Assembly (NCBI GenBank): GCA_009927275.1
Contig: RFNG01000058.1
Location: 1 to 58,374, forward strand
Origin: Sphingobacteriia bacterium
GTDB lineage: Bacteria; Bacteroidota; Bacteroidia; B-17B0; Aurantibacillaceae
Length of the DNA: 58,374 bases
Direction: 5' to 3'
The translations under genes and the position numbers were made by a program. Positions 17,241-26,680 of the stretch are shown in pieces. Within the stretch, counting starts at the first letter, position 1; each line of letters starts with the position of its first letter. The notes beneath the pieces were generated by a model. It saw nothing but the letters and a program-made list of their open reading frames with translations, was not told the DNA's origin and did no database searches.

Positions 17241-18592
17241 AAACCAAACTCACATATGTTTGCAGCGCGTGTCAGCAGGTTTTTTTAAAGTGGTCGGGCA
17301 AATGCAATAATTGTCAGACATGGAATACTATTGAAGAACAAAAAATTAATACCAAATCACCAACCCCTGCTAATATACCCAGTATAAAAAAAATACAAGA
17401 CATCAGCGAGCATCACACACAACGCGTTTCACTACCAGGAAAAGAGATATCGCGGGTATTAGGAGGCGGCTTAGTAAAGGGCAGTGTAGTATTATTTGGA
17501 GGCGAGCCCGGCGTGGGAAAATCTACACTCATGCTGCAGCTTGCGTTACGCATGAAAGCACAAAGTGTTTTGTATGTTACCGGTGAAGAAAGCATGGACC
17601 AGGTTAAATTACGAGCCGAACGTATTGGTATTTTATCTCAAAGCTGTTATATCGTTCAAGAAACTTTAATTGAAAGCGTATTACAAGCCATTGACAGCAC
17701 AAAACCCTTATGGGTAATTATAGATTCAATACAAACCATGCATTCCGATCAGTTTGAAAATAGCCCGGGCAGTGTTACCCAGGTGCGCGAATGCACCAAT
17801 CTATTAATACAATACGCAAAACGTACACAAACCCCTATTTTTATAGTAGGCCACATCACAAAAGACGGAAGCCTGGCGGGGCCAAAAACCATGGAACACA
17901 TGGTTGATGTGGTGCTTCAATTTGAAGGCGATCGAAATCACCGCTACCGCATTTTACGAAGCACCAAAAACCGCTATGGCAGCACACATGAAATTGGGCT
18001 TTATGATATGCAAGGCGAGGGCCTTAAAGAAGTGCTAAACCCCTCAGAGTGGTTGTTGTACGAGCATCACGCTGCCGCTAGCGGAGTTGCCGTGGCCTGT
18101 ATTATGGAAGGCAACCAACCCCTGTTAATTGAAACACAAGCCTTGGTAGTAAGTAATACAAGCGCACACACCCACCGGGTTGGTAATGGCATTGACCAAA
18201 AACGACTTAGTCTTTTATTGGCGGTAATTGAAAAACAACTTAAAATCCCCTTTTTTAATAAAGACGTGTTTGTAAACATAGCCGGCGGATTTAAATCAGA
18301 AGATCCCGCGTTAGACCTGGCGATTGTGTCGGCAATATTAAGCAGTCATTTTGAACAATCCATTCCCCGAACCTCTTGCTTTTTTGGAGAAGTGGGATTA
18401 ACCGGTGAAATTCGTCCTGTATCCAGTGTTGCGCAGCGCATTACAACCTGCGAAAAACAAGGTTTTAAACAAATTTATTTATCCGGACGAAATGTTTATA
18501 AAACCAACAATACGTGTTTACCCGCAATAACCTTAAGCGCTTTTTTAAGTCTTTGCTTTAACGGTCAAAAGGCACCCGAACCCCATCTTTAA
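17237..18592 (+). CDS. radA: DNA repair protein RadA (Sms)
   Basis: RadA is a RecA-like ATPase that drives branch migration in homologous recombination. An N-terminal C4 zinc finger uses C9, C12, C23 and C26. Walker A is GGEPGVGKST (88-97). The RadA-specific KNRYG motif follows the Walker B region (VIIDSIQTM), and the C-terminal third is the Lon-protease-like domain (VGLTGEIRPVSS). The 451 aa match the family. It is translationally coupled to the MORN gene upstream. Its 3' end overlaps the convergent amidase gene by 35 bp. Confidence 0.96.
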   Translation: MKTKLTYVCSACQQVFLKWSGKCNNCQTWNTIEEQKINTKSPTPANIPSIKKIQDISEHHTQRVSLPGKEISRVLGGGLVKGSVVLFGGEPGVGKSTLMLQLALRMKAQSVLYVTGEESMDQVKLRAERIGILSQSCYIVQETLIESVLQAIDSTKPLWVIIDSIQTMHSDQFENSPGSVTQVRECTNLLIQYAKRTQTPIFIVGHITKDGSLAGPKTMEHMVDVVLQFEGDRNHRYRILRSTKNRYGSTHEIGLYDMQGEGLKEVLNPSEWLLYEHHAAASGVAVACIMEGNQPLLIETQALVVSNTSAHTHRVGNGIDQKRLSLLLAVIEKQLKIPFFNKDVFVNIAGGFKSEDPALDLAIVSAILSSHFEQSIPRTSCFFGEVGLTGEIRPVSSVAQRITTCEKQGFKQIYLSGRNVYKTNNTCLPAITLSAFLSLCFNGQKAPEPHL

Positions 18593-19817
18593 AAACAACT
18601 AAAAAAGCACCCGAAAAACCTAAGGCTTTAATTTCGTTTAAACGCAAAAGCGCATCTTCCTTGTTTTTAAATGAATCGCAGGTGTATTTGTAAATTCCAC
18701 CCAATTCATAAAACGTTATATTTTGTAAACCCGAAAAAACAGCATCATTAGGGTTTAATTTTTTGGCACTTGACATTATTTGAATTTTATAAACATAACC
18801 CTTAGTGGCTTCAGGCACAGGCGTAATAGTATCCAAGCTCTGTAAGTCTTTACTAGAATTGTTTTCGGGCATAAACCAACCCTCACAAAGATTTATGTTT
18901 TCTAGATTTTCATTTTTTATTTTGGAAACTTTTAAATTTAATTTTTCTGACGCAGCCTCTAGGGTGTTTTTATAATTGCAAAACCCTGAAAAAATTGCCC
19001 AAGCAAGGCGGTATTGACCATTTTTGTGACCCAAAAAACACTCTTCTTTAGGATTGGTTAAGTACCCAATTTCTGTAAGCACGCTAGGCATGGCCGTTCT
19101 CCACAATACCCAAATACTTTGACGGTGCACACCCTTGTCAATACGTCCGGCAAGGTTACCATACGCTTCTTGAATGTGTTTTCCCAGCATTGCGCTTTGT
19201 AATACATAGGACTGGGTATAATTACTCATTATGATATACGACTCTTCTTTTTCCGGGTCAAAACCCTGATATGTTTTTTCATATTGATCTTCTAATAACA
19301 TTACACTGTTTTCACGACTCGCCACCTGCATTTTACCATCTTCATTCTTTAGTCCCATAACATAGGTTTCACTGCCGTAGGGTATAGGGTTTGTGGTTTC
19401 AATAGGCACACGCTTGCCGCGCTTATTGGTATAGTATTTGGTTTTTTGTTTTCCGGTTTTAGGATCGCTAAATGTTAAAGCCTTGCCCGCCGCATTACAA
19501 TGAATAGATATAAACAAATCAGCTTTTGCCCGGTTGGCAATTTGTGCACGCTCTTCAAGTGCCACAAAAACATCCGCATCACGCGTGTAAATAATTTTTA
19601 TTTGCGGATAAGCACTATCAATAAGGGCACCCAAGCGAAGGGCTACAGCTAGGGCAACATCTTTTTCTTTATACAAATCGCCATGACAGCCCGGATCTTT
19701 ACCCCCATGCCCCGCGTCAATTACAAGCGTTTTAAGGTATTGCGCACACAAGGGCACTTTACATAGCAAAAGCGCTATTAACAACAGCCATTTAACCTTC
19801 TTTACCAAATTAAACAT
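18558..19817 (-). CDS. N-acetylmuramoyl-L-alanine amidase (Amidase_3) with C-terminal SPOR-like domain
   Basis: Zinc amidase that cleaves the stem peptide from MurNAc in peptidoglycan, acting in the periplasm. The signal peptide is about 1-25. The catalytic domain shows IDAGHGGKDPG with zinc ligand H37, the KDVALAVALRLG helix carrying the next acidic ligand, and the conserved SIHCNA. A linker leads to a C-terminal SPOR-like domain (about 338-419, YKIQIMSSAKKLNPND), which typically recognises denuded glycan at division sites. The start ATG is only 34 bp from the divergent lptD start, an arrangement that pairs envelope genes. It overlaps radA at its 3' end. Confidence 0.93.
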   Translation of the reverse strand: MFNLVKKVKWLLLIALLLCKVPLCAQYLKTLVIDAGHGGKDPGCHGDLYKEKDVALAVALRLGALIDSAYPQIKIIYTRDADVFVALEERAQIANRAKADLFISIHCNAAGKALTFSDPKTGKQKTKYYTNKRGKRVPIETTNPIPYGSETYVMGLKNEDGKMQVASRENSVMLLEDQYEKTYQGFDPEKEESYIIMSNYTQSYVLQSAMLGKHIQEAYGNLAGRIDKGVHRQSIWVLWRTAMPSVLTEIGYLTNPKEECFLGHKNGQYRLAWAIFSGFCNYKNTLEAASEKLNLKVSKIKNENLENINLCEGWFMPENNSSKDLQSLDTITPVPEATKGYVYKIQIMSSAKKLNPNDAVFSGLQNITFYELGGIYKYTCDSFKNKEDALLRLNEIKALGFSGAFLVVFKDGVRVPFDR

Positions 19818-19837
19818 TTTACTATTTTATAGAATTG

Positions 19838-19845
19838 TAGCTTTG
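19838..19845 (+). promoter_or_regulatory. -7 box of lptD (TAGCTTTG)
   Basis: TAGCTTTG lies 6 nt before the ATG at 19852, so transcription should start at or next to the start codon. This supports ATG 19852 and excludes the TTG at 19843, which overlaps the box. Confidence 0.65.
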
Positions 19846-19851
19846 TCTGTT

Positions 19852-22236
19852 ATGCCTAAATTACGAAGTGCTTTTTTATGCAAAACCACACCAGGGCATT
19901 TAGTTGTATTACTTATAATGTTAATAACACAATTCACATTAGCGCAACAACAATTTGAAGCCACGGATAGCGCCGTATTTGAGCCGCTAACTCAAAAACT
20001 TACATTGTACGGCAAAGCCCAGTTTCAATATAATACTATTAGCATGGAGGCCGGACGCGTTGCTTACGATGGTGCTAAGCGCCTTATAACAGCCTCCACT
20101 TTAGACAGCATAAGCCCCGAAAACCGGCCTAAATTTAAAAGCGAAACCGAACAAATAGAAGCCGATCGTATTTTATATAACATCGACACCAAAAAAGGTA
20201 AAATCACTAATGCATTTACAAAGCAAGGCGGATTAAATTTATATGGCGGAGCTATTAAAAAAGATAGCAATGCTGTAGTGTATTTTAACGATATGCGCTG
20301 CCTGCCGTGCGAAGACCGCAATGCTAAAACCATGTTTAGAGCCCGTCGCGCAAAAGTAATTCCTAATGATAAAATTGTAACCGGACCAGTATACTTAGAA
20401 ATCGCCGGTATACCCACCCCCCTGGCTTTGCCTTTTGGTTTTTTCCCAAATTCTAAAAAGCGCATGAATGGTATTTTAATGCCGCAATATGGCAATTCGC
20501 CCAATCAAGGACTTTTTTTTAGAGACCTAGGTTATTATTATGGCATTAACGAACATCACGATATGATTTGGCGGGGTGATTTGTATTTAAATGGCAGCTG
20601 GGGATTAAATACCACAACAAATTATAAATACAGATATCGCAATCAAGGACAGGTGTTTTTGGGAACAAAATTATTTTATACCGGCGATCCTGATATTCCC
20701 GCACTGTCTGGAAAATCGCGTTCATATGAAATTCGCTGGACACACCAACAAGACCCACAGCTCAGACCCGGCAGTAATTTTGCCGCCAATATAAATTACG
20801 TTTATAACCAGGACATCAATCGTTTAAATACACAAAACAATACACAGTTTTTACAAAACAATTTTTTAAGTAACGTAGCGTATACTAAAAATTTTAAAAC
20901 TAATGCTGCACTTTCGGTAAACGCACAGGTAAATCAAAACACACAATCCAAAACGGTTAATATTAATTTACCTTCAGCTACATTTAATATCAACCGCTTT
21001 TACCCCTTTCAACGTAGTAAAAATTTGCCCGAGGCATTAAAGCAAATTGGAATAAGCTACGTGTTAAATACGCGCAACAGCCTTAACGGCAACGAAAGCA
21101 CAATTTTTAAGGGCCATATTGCCGACAGTTTAAATTACGGCGCATACCAGCACATACCCATCACCACTAATTTTAATATTGGAAAACATATTACCTGGAC
21201 CCCGGCCCTGGATTTTAATGCCTGGACATACGGGCAACGCATTGAGCGCTATGTGCTGGAAAGTTTACCTGCTCGTATTTCAACAAAACGCATAAAAGGC
21301 CTTTCATCAGCTTTTGACGCCGCTTTTACCAGCGTGTTTAATACTAAAATGTACACCGATTACATTTTCTTTAAAGGCCCCTTTAAGCAAATTCGCCACG
21401 TGATGATGCCAAGCTTGATTTACAACTATAAACCCGATTTTACGGAATCTCTGGGGTATTGGAAAACCATAAGCTATAATAATATACCGTATTCGTATTC
21501 TGTTTTTGAACAGGGCATATTAGGCGGTCCCGGTCGCGGCACCCAAAACACCATGCTTTTGGATATTCAAAACACCATCGAGGGAAAGCGCATAATTACT
21601 AACGACACGGGTTTTAGTGAAAAAAAAATACCACTCATTCAAAATTTAAGACTCAGCGCCTCATATAATTTTGCCGCAGATAGCTTTAAGGCCTCAAACT
21701 GGCTTGTAAGCGCCAGAACGCTATGGTTTAAAAATTTAAACGTGGTGGGCGCCCTTGAGCTTGATCCTTATGCATATACAAACGAAGGCCTGCGCACAAA
21801 AGTGTTTTCGTGGCAGACACAACAACAACCCAAACTAAAAACACTAAACCTTGCTTTTAACACAAATTTAAACGCCGCTCTTTTTAATTCAAAAAGTAAA
21901 TCTACATTTCATCAATGGAATATTAATATTGGACTTAATATAAACGGCAATAACACCTTAAACACATTTCAAGTACGCCATTACGCTACAGTAAGCGCAG
22001 ATATACAACCCAGTAAAAACTGGAAATTTAATATTCTTACCGGCTATGATTTTTATTTAAATCAGCGTAGCTATACCACCGTTCGCGTGTATCGTGATTT
22101 AAACTGCTGGGAAGCCTCTCTGTTCTGGGTGCCATTTGGTATAAATCAGAGTTATAATTTTGCCATTAATTTAAAGTCGTCTATGTTTAGCGAACTTAAA
22201 ATAAACCGTCAGCGCTCTTGGTACGACGCTTTTTAA
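19852..22236 (+). CDS. lptD: LPS-assembly outer-membrane protein LptD, Bacteroidota type
   Basis: LptD inserts lipopolysaccharide into the outer leaflet of the outer membrane. The protein of about 794 aa has an N-terminal export signal (about 1-33, ending near TLAQQQ). An OstA/LptA-like beta-jellyroll follows (LTLYGKAQFQYNTISMEAG... ITNAFTKQGG). The rest is the large beta-barrel, rich in alternating aromatic strands (for example PFGFFPNSKKRMNGILMPQY, typical of this family). A pair of Cys residues (LPCEDRNA region) is near the jellyroll-barrel boundary. It ends with a 4-bp convergent overlap with rfaE2, an enzyme of LPS core heptose synthesis, so the two convergent genes serve the same pathway. 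Confidence 0.92.
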   Translation: MPKLRSAFLCKTTPGHLVVLLIMLITQFTLAQQQFEATDSAVFEPLTQKLTLYGKAQFQYNTISMEAGRVAYDGAKRLITASTLDSISPENRPKFKSETEQIEADRILYNIDTKKGKITNAFTKQGGLNLYGGAIKKDSNAVVYFNDMRCLPCEDRNAKTMFRARRAKVIPNDKIVTGPVYLEIAGIPTPLALPFGFFPNSKKRMNGILMPQYGNSPNQGLFFRDLGYYYGINEHHDMIWRGDLYLNGSWGLNTTTNYKYRYRNQGQVFLGTKLFYTGDPDIPALSGKSRSYEIRWTHQQDPQLRPGSNFAANINYVYNQDINRLNTQNNTQFLQNNFLSNVAYTKNFKTNAALSVNAQVNQNTQSKTVNINLPSATFNINRFYPFQRSKNLPEALKQIGISYVLNTRNSLNGNESTIFKGHIADSLNYGAYQHIPITTNFNIGKHITWTPALDFNAWTYGQRIERYVLESLPARISTKRIKGLSSAFDAAFTSVFNTKMYTDYIFFKGPFKQIRHVMMPSLIYNYKPDFTESLGYWKTISYNNIPYSYSVFEQGILGGPGRGTQNTMLLDIQNTIEGKRIITNDTGFSEKKIPLIQNLRLSASYNFAADSFKASNWLVSARTLWFKNLNVVGALELDPYAYTNEGLRTKVFSWQTQQQPKLKTLNLAFNTNLNAALFNSKSKSTFHQWNINIGLNINGNNTLNTFQVRHYATVSADIQPSKNWKFNILTGYDFYLNQRSYTTVRVYRDLNCWEASLFWVPFGINQSYNFAINLKSSMFSELKINRQRSWYDAF

Positions 22237-22715
22237 AGCGCATTAAGTTTTTGAATTAATGCACTTGTTGAAAAGCCTTTTACAAAAGGAATAATTTCTA
22301 CACGCCCACCCCAAGATGTTACAGCCGCAGCACCCACTACCGCTTCGGGGGTATAATCACCGCCTTTACACAATACCATAGGCTTAACATGCATAATTAA
22401 TTCTAGCGGCGTGTCTTCTTCAAAAGGCATCACATAATCAACCGACTGTAAGGCGGCAAGCACAGTAGCTCTTGCATGCCATGGGTTTACAGGCCTGTTG
22501 GGCCCTTTATTTAAACGTTTTACAGAAGCATCTGAATTTAAACCCAGCATTAAGCAGGCCCCTAGCGCTTTGGCGGCTTCTAAATATTGCACATGTCCGG
22601 GGTGTAAAATATCAAAACATCCATTGGTAAAAACCACAGGTTTTCCCATTGAAGTTAGGTGCTGGCAAATGGTAGCACCAGCATCAGGGCTTATAATTTT
22701 ATCATGCAGCGGCAT
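22233..22715 (-). CDS. rfaE2: D-glycero-beta-D-manno-heptose 1-phosphate adenylyltransferase
   Basis: Nucleotidyltransferase that activates heptose-1-phosphate to ADP-heptose for the LPS inner core. It corresponds to the C-terminal domain of HldE as a stand-alone protein of 160 aa. The signature is TNGCFDILHPGH (30-41), with the HxGH motif at 38-41. Further landmarks are LMLGLNSDASVKRLNKGP, the RPVN segment, and CKGGDY for nucleotide binding near 120. It overlaps the upstream membrane-protein gene by 14 nt and the convergent lptD by 4 nt. Confidence 0.93.
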   Translation of the reverse strand: MPLHDKIISPDAGATICQHLTSMGKPVVFTNGCFDILHPGHVQYLEAAKALGACLMLGLNSDASVKRLNKGPNRPVNPWHARATVLAALQSVDYVMPFEEDTPLELIMHVKPMVLCKGGDYTPEAVVGAAAVTSWGGRVEIIPFVKGFSTSALIQKLNAL

Positions 22716-23706
22716 AATTCTTTTTGGATTTAAAAATGGCTAATGTAAAAAATGCCACGGGGCCTAAAATCAACAAGGCGGCAAATTGCCCACCCCATGA
22801 AATCCAGGGCAAGGCCACAGCGCTGGCTGCAGAAATATGGTATACCTTTTGTAATACAAAACTTAATATTAAAGGATAGGCGCCTAAGCCGCCGGGAGAA
22901 AAAATAACACCCAGTGTGCCCATAACCAATAGTACCATGCCGGCAGCAATACCTAACGAAGTGGTTTCGGGAAGGGCAAAAAAACACAAATGCAATGCTA
23001 AATAATAACACAGCCAAATTCCCAAGCTGTATAAAAAAAATAAAACGGGACGTTTAAGCTTAAGCACGGCGCTTAAGCCATCAGTAAAATTTTGCAAGTA
23101 TTTAAAAATGTTTTGGTTTGTGTGTGTTTTACGCTTGCGAAACCACAAATACAAAAACAGTGCACACAAAGCCACTCCCAATAAACCAATCCAAAACCAA
23201 ATAGAATGTATCTTTTGAGCTAAAGGCGCAGCAACATACACGTGTAATAATTGGCTAAGAACATCAAATTGAAACATCAAGGCAACGCCCGCAATTACTA
23301 ACAGCATGACCATATCTACTACCCGCTCAACCAAAACACTTGCAATTCCCCGTTCTACAGGAACCCCATCGTATTTGTAAGCCAGGGTGCAGCGCAGCAC
23401 TTCGCCCATGCGCGGCACACCATAATTGGTAAAATACCCAGCCAACACACATGCCGTTGAGGCCCAGGGCCGAATGCGATGGCCCGTAGGCTCCAGTAAA
23501 ATATTCCAACGCGCTCCGCGCAATACATGGCTTAAAATGGAAATTATAACAGCCGCCACTACCCAAAGGTATTGGGCATGCGAAAACGCGTTTAACAGTA
23601 CATCAAATTGCGATGAAACGCTTTTAAGCGAAAGCCAAACTAACCCAAAAGCGATACCAAACAGTATTATCAGGGTTATAAGGCGAGACGGACGGATTTT
23701 ACTCAT
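22702..23706 (-). CDS. Lysylphosphatidylglycerol synthase TM region (UPF0104) family protein
   Basis: Polytopic inner-membrane protein of 334 aa with about seven or eight hydrophobic segments (starting 10-27 and 43-58). It matches PF03706, the flippase-like membrane part of MprF. The catalytic acyltransferase domain of MprF is absent, so it is unlikely to make lysyl-PG itself; a lipid-transport role is plausible but unproven. It overlaps panD by 4 nt and rfaE2 by 14 nt. The panD/UPF0104 pairing recurs in Bacteroidota, as I recall. Confidence 0.88.
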   Translation of the reverse strand: MSKIRPSRLITLIILFGIAFGLVWLSLKSVSSQFDVLLNAFSHAQYLWVVAAVIISILSHVLRGARWNILLEPTGHRIRPWASTACVLAGYFTNYGVPRMGEVLRCTLAYKYDGVPVERGIASVLVERVVDMVMLLVIAGVALMFQFDVLSQLLHVYVAAPLAQKIHSIWFWIGLLGVALCALFLYLWFRKRKTHTNQNIFKYLQNFTDGLSAVLKLKRPVLFFLYSLGIWLCYYLALHLCFFALPETTSLGIAAGMVLLVMGTLGVIFSPGGLGAYPLILSFVLQKVYHISAASAVALPWISWGGQFAALLILGPVAFFTLAIFKSKKNYAAA

Positions 23707-24056
23707 GTTAAAAGCCTATTGCTTTTAGGATCTGGAAAAACAATTTGAGGTATGTGCGCACGGGCCGCTTCTACCGAAAACTGTGCATAAGCCACAATAA
23801 TAACTGTATGACCGGGTTTAATGTGATGCGCCGCAGGCCCATTCATACAAATTACACCACTGTTACGCGCACCCTTAATGGTATATGTAATTAATCGCGT
23901 ACCGCTAGTTTTATCTAATACATGCACCTGCTCATGCTCTAAAATACCACAAGCCTCCATTAAGGCCTCATCAATAGTTATACTACCAATATAATCCAGT
24001 TCGGCTTGAGTGACCCGAACACCATGAATTTTAGATTTTAATAAGGTTACTAACAT
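23703..24056 (-). CDS. panD: Aspartate 1-decarboxylase
   Basis: Pyruvoyl enzyme that makes beta-alanine from aspartate for pantothenate and coenzyme A synthesis. The 117-aa proenzyme starts MLVTLLKSKIHGVRVTQAEL and self-cleaves at Gly24-Ser25 in DYIGSITID, which generates the pyruvoyl group. RLITYTIKG and NGPAAHHIKPGH are also family hallmarks. It starts 4 nt after a -7 box on the minus strand (24061-24068), so the message is probably leaderless. It is the first gene of a three-gene operon with the UPF0104 protein and rfaE2. Confidence 0.97.
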   Translation of the reverse strand: MLVTLLKSKIHGVRVTQAELDYIGSITIDEALMEACGILEHEQVHVLDKTSGTRLITYTIKGARNSGVICMNGPAAHHIKPGHTVIIVAYAQFSVEAARAHIPQIVFPDPKSNRLLT

Positions 24057-24060
24057 AATT

Positions 24061-24068
24061 CAAAGGTA
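24061..24068 (-). promoter_or_regulatory. -7 box of panD (TACCTTTG)
   Basis: The minus strand reads TACCTTTG-AATT-ATG, leaving only 4 nt to the panD start. fabI has the same context (TATCTTTG-AATT-ATG), as does the small lipoprotein at 39518 with one change. It implies a leaderless transcript. Confidence 0.65.
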
Positions 24069-24076
24069 CTCTTTTC

Positions 24077-24105
24077 TTGTGTATTGCAGGGAAACCCTAA
24101 CTTTG
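24077..24105 (+). promoter_or_regulatory. Promoter of porT (TTG-N18-TAACTTTG)
   Basis: TTG at 24077-24079 and TAACTTTG at 24098-24105 are separated by 18 nt and fit the Bacteroidota -33/-7 pattern. The porT ATG lies 37 nt after the box, so this transcript has a short leader, unlike the divergent panD promoter in the same gap. Confidence 0.65.
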
Positions 24106-24142
24106 AACATACGCTATTAAGGCGTTTTACGTTGTAATACAA

Positions 24143-24897
24143 ATGCGCGCAATCTATGCACTGGTTATATTATTAAGTATTGGCGTACAACATATTACGG
24201 CACAACAAAGCGATGGCTATGGCATTAATTTACCAAAATTTTACCGGCAAAAACTTCATTTTGGATTTAGTATTTCGGGTACGCAAACCGATTTTGTTTT
24301 AGTGCCAAAATCTAACAGCACCTTTAAGGATACTATTATAAACGCTCAAACATATCAAATAAACACAATTTTACCCGTTAATGGCACCGGCTTTGCTTTA
24401 GGATTTGTGGGTGACGCCCGGCTTGCCGAATACTTGAGATTACGCTTTTGTCCGGGCGTATCGTATGCGTTTAGAAAAATTGAGTACCGCCTTAATACCC
24501 GAATCTTGATTCGCTTAAAATTTTTGAAAAATCTGTAGAATCGTTTTTTGTGCTATTGCCACTGGAATTTAAAATACAATCCAAACGCCAGGCAAATTTT
24601 AGCGCCTACGTTATAGGCGGTGGCGGCACCGCAATAGATTTATACGCATTAAAAAAGTCTGGAACCGCCGGTGGTCCTAACCAAGTAGCTGAAAATATTA
24701 AGCTTTTTCCTAATGACCTTTATTATAGCGCCGGTGCTGGCGCCGATTTTTATTTAAATTATTTTAAACTGGGTTTAGAAATTAAACTGCTTACCGGCGC
24801 CAAAAATTTACTTAAACCCAGCAGTAATATTTTTTCACAAAGCCTAAATACCATTAAAAATCAAATGTTGGTGTTTAGCATAACGTTTGAAGGCTAA
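24143..24897 (+). CDS. porT: PorT-family outer-membrane beta-barrel protein, frameshifted
   Basis: Outer-membrane protein of the PorT type, needed for type IX secretion in Bacteroidota. The signal peptide is MRAIYALVILLSIGVQHITAQ. The body has alternating barrel strands (KLHFGFSISGTQTDFVLV, CPGVSYAFRKIEYRLN, PLEFKIQSKRQANFSAYVIG) and ends in LVFSITFEG. One base is missing near 24496: reading EYRLN-YPNLDSLKIFEKSVESFFVLLPLEFKI needs one extra T in the AATACCC stretch. As written, the protein stops at 24538 and a second open frame covers the C-terminal half. The restored product is about 251 aa. The stop overlaps the next ATG (TAATG). PorT is my family call from length and strand pattern. Confidence 0.75.
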
Positions 24898-26462
24898 TGA
24901 AAACCACACTTAATTTACGTGTAAATCCCGAGGACGCTGCCAATACGAGCCTTACCGAACTTTTGCTAACAAAGCATTTGGGCTTTAAGCCGGCATACTG
25001 GAATATTATAAAAAAAAGTATTGATGCGCGCCAAAAGCAAATTAAAATACAGCTTACCATTGCCATTTCAGACCAAGCACCCGAACGGGCTTTGCCCATA
25101 AATTACAATGATGTACAGGGCGCGGCAACAACCTGTCATATAATAGGAACAGGCCCTGCCGGTTTGTTTGCCGCTTTGCGCTGTTTAGAGCAGGGCATAA
25201 AGCCTATACTTATTGAACGCGGCAAAGCAGTGCGGGCGCGCCGTCGTGATTTGGCTTTAATACAACGCCAGGGGCACGTAAATACAGATAGTAATTATTG
25301 TTTTGGCGAGGGCGGGGCAGGTACTTACAGCGACGGTAAACTTTATACCCGTTCGGGCAGTCGCCGAGAAATTGAATTGGTATTAAATACCCTTGTGGCA
25401 CATGGAGCAAATGAAGATATTCGTGTAGAAGCACACCCGCACATAGGCACCAATAAATTACCAGAAGTCATTCAAAATATTCGAAACCGCCTTATACAAC
25501 ACGGCGCCGAATTTTATTTTGAAACACGTTTAACGGACATTACACATAATGCCTCTAATGTTAATGCAATTGAGGTACAACAGGGCGCATCTAAAACACT
25601 ATGGCCCGTGCAAAACCTTATTTTAGCCACCGGCCATTCGGCACGCGATATATATTATTTGCTGCATAAACACCATTTGCAGTTGCAGTTTAAGCCTTTT
25701 GCATTGGGTTTTAGAATTGAACACCCACAGGCTTTTATAGACGAACATCAGTATCATTGTAGCGAACAGGCGCGCGAAACATTACGAAAAGTATTACCGG
25801 CTGCAAGTTACCAATTGGTAACGCAAACGCCGCAGGCTCCGGTATATTCGTTTTGCATGTGCCCCGGTGGGGTTATTGCACCCTGCGCCACAGCTCCGGC
25901 AGAGCTTGTTACAAATGGCTGGAGTCCAAGTAAACGCAATAATCCGTTTGCCAACGCAGGCATTGTAGCAGGCATAGACCAAAATCATGTAAAAGCTTTT
26001 GCCAAGCACGAGGTGTTTGCGGGTTTAGCTTTTCAGCAGCATATAGAACAAAAAGCATTTCAATGGGGTGGCGGTAAATTGGTTGCGCCCGCACAGCGTG
26101 CAGCAGACTTTTTACAAAACAAAACCAGTTCTAGTTTACCAAAAAGCAGTTATATACCTGGCCTGCACGCTGTAAATTTAAATTCCCTTTTTACACCCGA
26201 TTTAGCAGCCGCACTTAAGACCGCATTAAAAACGTTTAATACAAAAATAAAAGGCTTTGCCGGCAATGAGGCCTTACTGGTTGCAACCGAGTCGCGCACT
26301 TCAACCCCGATTCGTATCCCTCGCCAAACCAACACCTTAACACATCCGCAACTTAATAATTTGTATCCATGCGGTGAAGGAGCGGGTTATGCCGGTGGCA
26401 TAGTAAGCGCAGCAATTGATGGGCAACGAGTGGTAGATGCCATGTGTCGAAACAATATATAG
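24897..26462 (+). CDS. FAD-dependent oxidoreductase of the COG2509 type
   Basis: Predicted flavoprotein of 521 aa. After an N-terminal extension of about 80 aa (MKTTLNLRVNPEDAANTSL...) comes the dinucleotide-binding GTGPAGL (84-90). The family-typical FGEGGAGTYSDGKLYTR follows, then GHSARDIYYLL and the C-terminal PCGEGAGYAGGIVSAAIDG that contacts FAD. This matches the uncharacterised 'FAD-dependent dehydrogenase' family COG2509; the substrate is unknown. The protein is cytoplasmic, with no signal or membrane segment. It overlaps porT by one base (TAATG), so both are probably one transcript. Confidence 0.87.
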   Translation: MKTTLNLRVNPEDAANTSLTELLLTKHLGFKPAYWNIIKKSIDARQKQIKIQLTIAISDQAPERALPINYNDVQGAATTCHIIGTGPAGLFAALRCLEQGIKPILIERGKAVRARRRDLALIQRQGHVNTDSNYCFGEGGAGTYSDGKLYTRSGSRREIELVLNTLVAHGANEDIRVEAHPHIGTNKLPEVIQNIRNRLIQHGAEFYFETRLTDITHNASNVNAIEVQQGASKTLWPVQNLILATGHSARDIYYLLHKHHLQLQFKPFALGFRIEHPQAFIDEHQYHCSEQARETLRKVLPAASYQLVTQTPQAPVYSFCMCPGGVIAPCATAPAELVTNGWSPSKRNNPFANAGIVAGIDQNHVKAFAKHEVFAGLAFQQHIEQKAFQWGGGKLVAPAQRAADFLQNKTSSSLPKSSYIPGLHAVNLNSLFTPDLAAALKTALKTFNTKIKGFAGNEALLVATESRTSTPIRIPRQTNTLTHPQLNNLYPCGEGAGYAGGIVSAAIDGQRVVDAMCRNNI

Positions 26463-26680
26463 TTTTATAATAGCGTAATAAAAGATCGTTTTTATTTTTT
26501 AGATGCGCAAAATAACCAAAAGGTATTTTTTAAAGGATAATCAGGAAACGATATTTACTATTATAATCATACATGTAGTTTGTATTACCAGCGCGATGGC
26601 CTTGTACTAAGTTAATAGAACAGGCGTATTACTTTTGAATTATTTGGGCGATGTCATTTAGGTCCGAAACCATAAAAGGA

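Noticed and set aside
26630-26637. TACTTTTG promoter box in the gap before the M1 peptidase 3' end
   Set aside because: It points to the plus strand, where only a 27-codon ORF overlapping the peptidase gene follows. It is probably a chance match or an antisense start; not annotated.
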